A DNA stretch of 11,983 bases from contig JAGWSE010000440.1 in the NCBI GenBank assembly GCA_028869395.1, positions 1 through 11,983 of the forward strand, given 5' to 3'. The translations under genes were made by a program, and so were the position numbers. Shown in pieces: positions 1 through 5,359 of this stretch. A model generated the notes under the pieces. The model was not told where the DNA came from. It did not search any database and saw nothing but the letters and a program-made list of their open reading frames with translations. The stretch comes from Alphaproteobacteria bacterium. Lineage in GTDB: Bacteria > Pseudomonadota > Alphaproteobacteria > Caulobacterales > Caulobacteraceae. Numbering within the stretch: the stretch's first letter is position 1; each line of letters begins with the position of its first letter.

Positions 1-95
1 CAGCGGTAATAACCGGCGCGCCTGGAGGTGATCCGCGCCGCCAGCGACCGCCCAACCCGAACTCACCCCAACGTCACGCCAGGGCCGAACGCCAC

Positions 96-126
96 TTGAC
101 TCGATTAGACGATTAGCTAATCGTCT
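96..126 (+). promoter_or_regulatory. Promoter and palindromic operator of the sdpR-like gene
   Basis: A TTGACT element at 96-101 lies 16 bp from a TAATCG element at 118-123, which is a plausible sigma-70-type promoter. The -10 region lies inside a perfect 20-bp palindrome, AGACGATTAGCTAATCGTCT (107-126), which ends four bases before the ATG at 131. The predicted transcription start falls at about 130-131, and no Shine-Dalgarno sequence precedes the ATG, so the mRNA may be leaderless. ArsR/SdpR-type dimers bind palindromes and usually repress their own promoter, so this is very likely the autoregulatory operator. The palindrome is seen directly; its binding by the repressor is inferred. Confidence 0.75.
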
Positions 127-130
127 TACA

Positions 131-433
131 ATGAGTTCGGTGTTCAAGGCCCTTTCCGATCCGACGCGCCGCCGCGTGCTGCTGCTCCTGCGCAAGAGGC
201 CGATGAGCGCCGGCGAGCTCAGCGACCACTTCGACGTATCCAAACCGACAATGTCGGCGCACTTCGCAGTGCTGAAAGAGGCCGACCTGGTGCACGCCGA
301 GAAGGCGGGCAAGTCGGTCATCTATCACCTGAAGCTCTCGGTGCTCGAAGAAGCGCTGTTGGGCTTCGCCCAATCATTCGGCCTGGGCGCGGAAGCCCCG
401 GAACCTTACAACAACGAGGAGTTGAGGCAATGA
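131..433 (+). CDS. ArsR-family winged-helix repressor, SdpR type
   Basis: This encodes a 100-residue winged helix-turn-helix repressor. The N-terminal pattern VFKALSDPTRRRVL (residues 4-17) is the hallmark of the SdpR-like branch of the ArsR family. The helix-turn-helix spans about 27-52, with a recognition helix around KPTMSAHFAVLKEA (38-51), and a beta wing follows at about 54-67. The protein has no cysteine at all, so the classical metal-sensing CxC site of ArsR/SmtB proteins is absent; it is probably a non-metal autorepressor of the operon. Its stop overlaps the start of the downstream membrane-protein gene as ATGA, which implies translational coupling. The start at 131 is chosen because it gives the family-typical N terminus, although no ribosome-binding site precedes it. 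GC content (about 57% in one counted line) is lower than in the genes to the right. Confidence 0.94.
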   Translation: MSSVFKALSDPTRRRVLLLLRKRPMSAGELSDHFDVSKPTMSAHFAVLKEADLVHAEKAGKSVIYHLKLSVLEEALLGFAQSFGLGAEAPEPYNNEELRQ

Positions 434-807
434 GACAGGCAGTAAAGCAGCAACTAAGCCTCGCCTGGGCTACGGTGATGATAGTCGCGGCGTTTGCCGC
501 GGCCTACGCGTACAGGCAGGGCTACATTGACGTCGACACGAAACGCCGGCTGATCGCCATGAACGGGCTCTGGCTGGCTTGGTTCGGCAATCAAATGCCC
601 AAGGCCTTCGTCCCGAGCGCCTGCGCGCGCCAAGCCAAGCGGGTGGTCGGCTGGTCTCTGGTGCTGAGCGGGCTGGTGTATGCCGGGATGTTTACGTTCG
701 CCCCAATCCCAATCGCCATGACGGTCGGGACCGGCGCGGTCTTAGCCGGCCTAGCGGTGTCGCTCGGCTATTGCCTGTCGCTGCGGGCTACGCCGAAAGC
801 GGTCTAA
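430..807 (+). CDS. Small SdpI-like integral membrane protein
   Basis: This 125-residue hydrophobic protein has about three or four membrane segments (roughly residues 9-27, perhaps 42-56, then 72-90 and 94-117). A GNQMPK motif at 53-58 resembles the GNxxPK signature of the C-terminal half of Bacillus SdpI, the immunity and signalling membrane protein that pairs with the SdpR repressor. The gene overlaps the repressor gene by four bases (ATGA), and a purine-rich GAGGAGTTGAGG lies just upstream of the start. By analogy, it may sequester the repressor at the membrane or protect against a membrane-active agent; that role is inferred from pairing and one motif. It is shorter than Bacillus SdpI, and I see no toxin gene beside it. 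The reading frame ends normally a few tens of bases before the insertion sequence begins. Confidence 0.8.
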   Translation: MRQAVKQQLSLAWATVMIVAAFAAAYAYRQGYIDVDTKRRLIAMNGLWLAWFGNQMPKAFVPSACARQAKRVVGWSLVLSGLVYAGMFTFAPIPIAMTVGTGAVLAGLAVSLGYCLSLRATPKAV

Positions 808-900
808 ATCCAGCCTGGTTCTGTCTGTCCGCCACGGGTCGACGTACTAACCCGCTCGCGCGGGAGGAGTATTCGTTCGGCATAGGTGAGCAGCGGGATC

Positions 901-950
901 CTCCTGTCTGAAGAGGAAGTGGGTGGGCCACGTCCTCTCCAAGACAGGAG
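901..950 (+). promoter_or_regulatory. Long stem-loop masking the recombinase ribosome-binding site
   Basis: The arms CTCCTGTCT (901-909) and AGACAGGAG (942-950) are perfect complements. Inside them AGAGGA (912-917) pairs with TCCTCT (933-938) and GTGG (919-922) with CCAC (928-931). This makes a 19-bp stem with two small internal mismatches and a 5-base loop. The Shine-Dalgarno AGGAG (946-950) of the recombinase gene lies wholly in the 3' arm, so the folded RNA should hide it. Such structures in other insertion sequences limit translation from transcripts that read in from outside. The structure is read from the sequence; its regulatory effect is inferred. Confidence 0.7.
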
Positions 951-957
951 ACGAGTG

Positions 958-1824
958 ATGCCAGACGACGCCATCAACCCGCTGCGCCGCAGGATGATCG
1001 AGGACATGGTCATCCGCAACTTCGATCAGCAGACCCAGCGGGCTTATCTTCGCTCGGTGCTATCCTGCTGCCGGTACTGCGATCGGCGGCCGGCCGAGCT
1101 GACGTTCGAGGACGTGCGGGAGTACCAGCTTCACCTGACGCAGAGCGGGCTCGCCCCGGCCAGCATCAACGGGGCGATGGTGGCCCTGCGGTTCTTCTTC
1201 CGGGTGACGCTGAAGCGGCCGGAGGCGGTCGATTACATCCCGATCGTTCGTGAGCCTCAGCGGCTTCCCGTCGTGCTCACACCCGCCGAGGTCGCCAGCC
1301 TGCTGCAGGCGGCGCCCGGGCTCAAGTGGCGCACGGCGCTGAGCGTCGCCTATGGCGCGGGTCTGCGGGCCTCCGAGGTGGTCGGGCTCAAGGTCGGCGA
1401 CATCGACAGCCAGCGGATGCGGATCCGGGTCGAGCAGGGCAAGGGACGACGGGATCGCGACGCGCTGCTGTCGCCGCATCTACTGGCCAGCTTGCGCAAC
1501 TGGTGGAAGGTGGCGCGCCCGCCGGTTTGGCTGTTTCCCAATCGTCTGACGCCCTTCGAGCACGTGACGCCGAAGTCGCTAAACCGGGCCTTTCACCAGG
1601 CCCTGCAGCGCGCCGGGATCAAGAAGCCGGTGTCGCTGCACACCTTGCGGCACTGCTTCGCCACCCACCTCCTGGAGCAGAGCGTCGATGTGCGGGTGAT
1701 CCAGGTGCTGCTCGGCCACAAGAAGCTGGAGACCACGGCGGTCTACACCCACGTCGCGGCCAAGACCCTGGACGGGATCGACAGCCCGCTGGATCTCCTG
1801 AAGCTGAGCCCACCGCCGGCCTGA
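958..1824 (+). CDS. Tyrosine recombinase (integrase) of the IS91-like element
   Basis: This 288-residue site-specific recombinase of the XerC/D and integron-integrase type cuts and rejoins DNA through a tyrosine-DNA intermediate. The N-terminal SAM-like core-binding domain covers about 13-90. The catalytic domain shows R137 (GAGLRASE), K162, H228 and R231 (LHTLRH), H254 (LLGHKK) and nucleophile Y263 (VYTHV), so the full set is present. I chose ATG 958 because AGGAG at 946-950 sits 7 bases upstream; a GTG at 886 in the same frame would put the masking hairpin inside the coding region. The gene ends 16 bases before the HUH transposase gene in the same orientation, and the pair forms one unit. 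Some IS91-family elements are known to carry such a second gene; its contribution to transposition is not settled. It is not an integron integrase, because no attC or cassette array is seen. Confidence 0.95.
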   Translation: MPDDAINPLRRRMIEDMVIRNFDQQTQRAYLRSVLSCCRYCDRRPAELTFEDVREYQLHLTQSGLAPASINGAMVALRFFFRVTLKRPEAVDYIPIVREPQRLPVVLTPAEVASLLQAAPGLKWRTALSVAYGAGLRASEVVGLKVGDIDSQRMRIRVEQGKGRRDRDALLSPHLLASLRNWWKVARPPVWLFPNRLTPFEHVTPKSLNRAFHQALQRAGIKKPVSLHTLRHCFATHLLEQSVDVRVIQVLLGHKKLETTAVYTHVAAKTLDGIDSPLDLLKLSPPPA

Positions 1825-1840
1825 GGCGCGCGCCAGGCCG

Positions 1841-3031
1841 GTGCGCCCGGCGCTGGAGGTCGCCGACATTTTCCGCGCCCATGGGCCCGCGTGGCGGCGG
1901 GCGCAGGCCGGTCATCTCAGTCTTGGCCAGCTGAAGGTGATGTCGGCGATCGAGGCCTGCCGCACCGCCGAGCTCGGCGGCCACGTCGACCGCTGCGAGG
2001 ACTGCGGCCAGCTGCAGATCGCCTATAATTCCTGCCGCAACCGCCACTGCCCCAAGTGCCAGGGGGCGGCGGCGCAGCGCTGGCTGGAAGCGCGTGAGGC
2101 CGAGCTGTTGCCGCTCGCCTACTACCACGTGGTGTTCACCGTCCCGGCGGCGATCGGCGACATCGCCTTCCAGAACAAGGCGGCGGTCTACGACATCCTG
2201 TTCAAGGCGACGTCCGAGACCCTGCTGACCATCGCCGCCGATCCCAAGCACCTGGGCGCGCGCATCGGCTTCACCGCGGTGCTGCACACCTGGGGCTCCG
2301 CACTCACCCATCATCCGCACCTGCATTGCATCGTGCCCGGCGGCGGGCTCTCCCCCGATGGCGAGCGCTGGGTGTCCTGTCGGCCCAGGTTCTTCCTGCC
2401 CGTGCGCGTGCTCTCCAGGCTGTTCCGCCGGCGGTTCCTCGAGCGGCTCGCCGCCGCCCACGCCGAGGGGCGCCTGGCCTTCTTCGGCGAGCTGGCCGGT
2501 CTCGCCGACCGCGCGGCCTTCGCCGCGCGTCTGGCGCCGCTGCGCCGCGCCGAGTGGGTGGTCTACGCCAAGCGCCCGTTCGCGGGCCCTGAAGCGGTGC
2601 TGGCCTACCTCGCCCGCTACACCCACCGTGTCGCCATCTCCAACAGCCGCCTGGTCAGTCTGGACGCCCGAGGCGTGACCTTCCGCTGGAAGGACTACCG
2701 AGCCGACGGACCCGCGCGGCAAAAGCTGATGACGCTCGCGCCTGAGGAGTTCATCCGCCGCTTCCTGATCCACGTGCTGCCGGCCGGCTTCCACCGCATC
2801 CGCCACTATGGGCTGTTCGCCAACCCCGCGCGCGCCGCCAACCTGGCCAAGGCCCGGACGCTGCTCGCCCCGTCCCCACCACCGCCCGACGACGCGCCCG
2901 AAGCTCCCGCCAAGCCGCCGATCGCCTGTCCCTGCTGCGGCGGCCGCCTGCGCCTGGTCGAGATCTTCACGCGCGGGACAGCGCCGCGCAGCGCCCCGGC
3001 CGGGCCGGTCATCGGGATCGACAGCTCATGA
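1841..3031 (+). CDS. IS91-family Y2 HUH transposase
   Basis: This 396-residue rolling-circle transposase has the usual IS91 length. The N-terminal zinc-binding domain has Cys52, Cys55, Cys65, His69, Cys70 and Cys73 (CEDCG ... CRNRHCPKC). The metal-binding HUH motif is H158-P-H160, followed by H162 (THHPHLHC). The paired catalytic tyrosines are Y256 and Y260 in YLARYTHR, with the four-residue spacing typical of IS91. A C-terminal CPCCGG (363-368) is a second possible metal site after a proline-rich stretch. It nicks at the origin end of the element and drives one-ended rolling-circle transfer. The start is GTG 1841, which gives the family-typical LEVADIFRAHG N terminus. The Shine-Dalgarno is poor, so translation is probably coupled to the recombinase gene 16 bases upstream; that gap contains the palindrome GGCGCGCGCC (1825-1834). 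All key residues are intact. Confidence 0.97.
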   Translation: MRPALEVADIFRAHGPAWRRAQAGHLSLGQLKVMSAIEACRTAELGGHVDRCEDCGQLQIAYNSCRNRHCPKCQGAAAQRWLEAREAELLPLAYYHVVFTVPAAIGDIAFQNKAAVYDILFKATSETLLTIAADPKHLGARIGFTAVLHTWGSALTHHPHLHCIVPGGGLSPDGERWVSCRPRFFLPVRVLSRLFRRRFLERLAAAHAEGRLAFFGELAGLADRAAFAARLAPLRRAEWVVYAKRPFAGPEAVLAYLARYTHRVAISNSRLVSLDARGVTFRWKDYRADGPARQKLMTLAPEEFIRRFLIHVLPAGFHRIRHYGLFANPARAANLAKARTLLAPSPPPPDDAPEAPAKPPIACPCCGGRLRLVEIFTRGTAPRSAPAGPVIGIDSS

Positions 3032-3516
3032 GCCGGACGCAGCACCCAACGCCCCGCCACGGACCTGCTCTTCCGGCTCCAGGCCGACGACGCGGCGGGC
3101 TGCGCCAAGATCGTCCCCAGCGGCGGCTGCCGGCTCGCCGAGGCCACCCGAGGCGCCTCGGGCCCGCCACAGCCTGGGCGAGATCCCCCAGCTCGGCCGC
3201 CCCCTTGGGCGCGGACACCCGCCCGTCAGCTCGCCTCGGACCAGCCGGCCAGCTCAAATCCCCATAGCTCGCGTCCGCCTCCCCGCGGGTCAGACTTCGA
3301 GCTTTCTCAGACACCCGCCGGCCGGGACACACCCCCCGCTGCGCTTGGCGGGTGTCCAAGAAACCTAAACAGAAGCGCCCGTCGTGGTCCGCGCCGAAAG
3401 CGGAGGTTCGGAAGGTCGGGTGAGGGGCGGGGAGCGGACGCTCCCGGTCATCGACAATGCCCCGTCATCGCGGACGGAGCGCCCGTGCGCTTCCGGCCCG
3501 GAGGCGGAGGGTCGCC
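3032..3516. other. Gene-free stretch: right end of the IS and flank
   Basis: This 485-base stretch lies between the transposase stop and the stop of the minus-strand MFS gene. Bases 3032-3356 are the non-coding right end of the IS91-like element, a common arrangement because this family keeps its replication origin there. Bases 3357-3516 are host flank. The flank holds one compact GC-rich inverted repeat, GGGAGCG-GA-CGCTCCC (3430-3445), on the 3' side of the MFS gene. It could help end MFS transcription, but no T-run follows it on the minus strand. Open frames in this stretch have no recognisable protein features, and I see no other gene. Confidence 0.6.
3310..3360 (+). repeat. Right-end (origin) inverted repeat of the IS and CAAG target
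   Basis: GACACCCGCC at 3310-3319 and GGCGGGTGTC at 3347-3356 are perfect 10-bp complements separated by 27 bases. CAAG follows directly at 3357-3360. IS91-family transposases recognise a hairpin-containing origin at the 3' end of the element and insert beside GAAC or CAAG, so the position and tetranucleotide both fit. The arms and the abutting CAAG are seen; calling this the origin end is an inference from family knowledge. Confidence 0.75.
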
Positions 3517-4749
3517 TCAGGCGGCGCGGCGGGCCTCGACGACGGCGATGCGATGCAGGGCGGTGATCACCGCCAGGCCGGGGACAAGCAGGCAGGTCCC
3601 CAGGATGAGCACGCCGTGCACGTCGCTGTTGCTGACCACCAGCGAGGCGAGGAAGGGCCCCAGCGCGCCGGCCAGCACCTGCACCGCGCCGCTCTGGACC
3701 ACGGCGCGGCGGGAGGGATCGGCCTCGATGGTCATGGGCACCAGGAAGGGGCCCGCCATCATGCCCGCCAGGCCGCCAAGGCCCGAGACGACCACGAACC
3801 ACCAGCCCGGCGCGTGGACGGCGTAGGTCGCCCATCCCAGCAGGAAGATGAGGCTCGCGCCCCAGAAGACGTGGATATAGCGCACCTTGCCGGCCAGCGC
3901 CGTGGCCGCCGCCCCGCCGAGGATCTGGCAGGCGAGGCTGACCGAGACGGCGGTGCGGCCGAGGTCGGCGTGGAGCCCCGCCTCTCGGGCGAGCGGGATC
4001 AGGTAGACGCCGACGCCGGAGAGCGGCGCGGTGAAGCCGACGGTCCCGATCAGGGCGATCCAGCCCCGGGGCGGCGGGGCGCCGGAGGCGGCGTTCTCCG
4101 CGCCCGGCACCACGCCGTAGCGGCTGGGCGTGAACAGGGCGAAGACGATGCAGATCGCGCTGGCGGCCGCCAGGGTGGCGTAGCCGCCGTTGGCGCCGAA
4201 CCGGGGCAGGGCGTAGGCCGAGACGGCGGTGGCGGCGATCAGCTGGGTGACGCCCATGCCAGTGAAGAGCACGGCGGCCCAGCGCTCCGGCGTGGCGGTG
4301 CGCGAGATCAGGCCGACCGCGATCCACAGGAGCACGCCTTCGGGGATGCCGGCCAGGGTGCGCACCGCGTACACCGAGCCGCCGCTGGCGTGCAGGGTGG
4401 CGAGGTTGGCGCCGACCAGCAGGATCGAGGCGGCCAGGGCGATGAGCCGAAGCCGCTTCGGCTTCAGGACGATGCCGGCCAGGCCCGTCGAGAGGCCCAT
4501 GCTGAGGGCCTCCAGCATGGCGGTGCGGCCGATCCCCGCCGCGGTCAGCCGGTGCTCGTCGACCAGCGCGCTGAGCAGGATGCCCATCACGCCCGCGCCG
4601 ACCAGGCAGAGCACGCCCAGCGAAAGGGCGCTGGCGGTCTCGAGCGCGGTGAACGGCGCGCCGGCGACCTCCGCGACCTCGTCCTCCCACAGCTCGGGCG
4701 GGTCCTCGCGCACGACGGCGGAGGTTTCGGACGGGGGCGGTGCGCTCAT
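3517..4749 (-). CDS. Major facilitator superfamily (MFS) transporter
   Basis: This 410-residue inner-membrane transporter has about 12 hydrophobic segments in two halves of six, separated by a polar loop around residues 208-224 (ENAASGAPPPRG). A roughly 32-residue acidic cytoplasmic tail precedes the first segment. Family-like features include RTLAGIPEGVLLW in the first half and a run of glycine-rich helices such as GLGGLAGMMAGPF in the second. The substrate cannot be read from the sequence. The ATG at 4747-4749 is the natural start for the tail, but the preceding sequence has no clear Shine-Dalgarno. The gene stands alone, is divergent from the hypothetical/peptidase pair, and faces the IS. 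Its GC-rich codon use matches the host genes to the right. It may export or import a small molecule; I make no specific claim. Confidence 0.93.
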   Translation of the reverse strand: MSAPPPSETSAVVREDPPELWEDEVAEVAGAPFTALETASALSLGVLCLVGAGVMGILLSALVDEHRLTAAGIGRTAMLEALSMGLSTGLAGIVLKPKRLRLIALAASILLVGANLATLHASGGSVYAVRTLAGIPEGVLLWIAVGLISRTATPERWAAVLFTGMGVTQLIAATAVSAYALPRFGANGGYATLAAASAICIVFALFTPSRYGVVPGAENAASGAPPPRGWIALIGTVGFTAPLSGVGVYLIPLAREAGLHADLGRTAVSVSLACQILGGAAATALAGKVRYIHVFWGASLIFLLGWATYAVHAPGWWFVVVSGLGGLAGMMAGPFLVPMTIEADPSRRAVVQSGAVQVLAGALGPFLASLVVSNSDVHGVLILGTCLLVPGLAVITALHRIAVVEARRAA

Positions 4750-5030
4750 CGGGGGACCGGCTCAGCTGGCGTGGACCGTCACCATCGCCCGGCCGGGCGC
4801 GATTTGGGAAGCGGCGAGTGCGCCTCGCCGCGCCGCAGGAGGCCGCGATCGTCAGGCGCGGCGGAACGGGGCCGGCGTCTTGCACATCTCCGACCGCGTC
4901 TGTCGGGAGCCGGACCGACGGCGCGGCCGATCCGTTGCAGAAACCGCCACGGCTGCGCTTGACGTAACGTCGTGCGCCATGCCCCGATGCAGATCGACCT
5001 GCGATCCGATCGCCGGTCCGGAGGGGGAAG

Positions 5031-5327
5031 ATGCACGTCGCGCTGCAGCTTCATTGCGGGGACGGGCGCGGGGACCGGGACCGCGACGATCCCTGGCCGC
5101 CGGGCGAGGATCCCGACGGCGCGCGGGCCGAGCTGGAAGACCTGGCCTACCGGGTCGAGGTCTGGGACGCGGGCGCGACGTACGCCGAAGCCCTGGTCGC
5201 GGTGGCGGCCTCGCCGGCGGTGGCCTACGCCGCCTACTACGCCGCCGCCCGGGAGCATCCCGGGCGCGACGTCACCCTCACGCACAAGGGCATGATCCTC
5301 AGCCACTGGCGCGCCGGCGCGATCTAG
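5031..5327 (+). CDS. Hypothetical protein, 98 residues
   Basis: I do not recognise a family. The start at 5031 is supported by the strong purine-rich GGAGGGGGAAG directly upstream. The N-terminal third is rich in Asp, Gly, Arg and Pro (roughly residues 9-31). Two likely helices follow: RAELEDLAYRVEVWDAG (32-48) and the alanine-rich stretch around 51-74 ending in YAAYYAAAREH. The tail is VTLTHKGMILSHWRAGAI. There is no signal peptide and no clear membrane segment, so it is probably cytoplasmic. The gene ends 32 bases before the TTG start of the M28 peptidase on the same strand, so the two may be co-transcribed. The ribosome-binding site and the plausible protein-like composition favour a real gene, but a high-GC chance frame cannot be excluded. 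Confidence 0.62.
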   Translation: MHVALQLHCGDGRGDRDRDDPWPPGEDPDGARAELEDLAYRVEVWDAGATYAEALVAVAASPAVAYAAYYAAAREHPGRDVTLTHKGMILSHWRAGAI

Positions 5328-5359
5328 GCGAGACCAGCGGGGCTGAGAGGGAGGGGCTT

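Larger units (their letters stand above)
824..3356 (+). mobile_element. IS91-family insertion sequence with tyrosine recombinase plus HUH transposase
   Basis: A complete-looking IS91-like element of roughly 2.5 kb. It carries a tyrosine recombinase gene (958-1824) and a Y2 HUH transposase gene (1841-3031), followed by about 325 bases of non-coding right end. The right boundary is set by a 10-bp inverted repeat (3310-3319 with 3347-3356) followed at once by CAAG (3357-3360); IS91-type elements are known to insert with the origin end against GAAC or CAAG. The left (terminator) boundary is not sharp. I place it near 824 because a CCGCCA at 829-834 matches the inverted right end, a weak argument, so an error of tens of bases is possible. 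IS91-family elements move by rolling-circle transposition and make no target duplication, and none is seen. Both genes retain their catalytic residues, so the element may be active. Confidence 0.88.

Noticed and set aside
24..34. GGAGGTGATCC, the complement of the 3' end of 16S rRNA (anti-Shine-Dalgarno region)
   Set aside because: The match stops after 11 bases; the next bases do not fit the conserved 16S 3' end, so there is no rRNA gene here.
958..1824. Integron integrase or chromosomal integron
   Set aside because: The recombinase has no visible IntI-specific insertion, no attI/attC sites or cassettes are present, and it is followed directly by the IS91 transposase.
1619..2806. 395-codon minus-strand frame over the transposase
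   Set aside because: It is antisense to the clear HUH transposase and has no recognisable protein features.
3365..4962. Long open frames on both strands over the MFS gene
   Set aside because: Only the 3517-4749 minus frame has membrane segments and a transporter pattern; the others are charged, repetitive shadow frames.
4229..5359. Upstream extension of the peptidase frame that would make a roughly 900-residue protein
   Set aside because: The upstream part is antisense to the MFS gene and overlaps the hypothetical gene, with no domain; the signal peptide and ribosome-binding site place the start at 5360.
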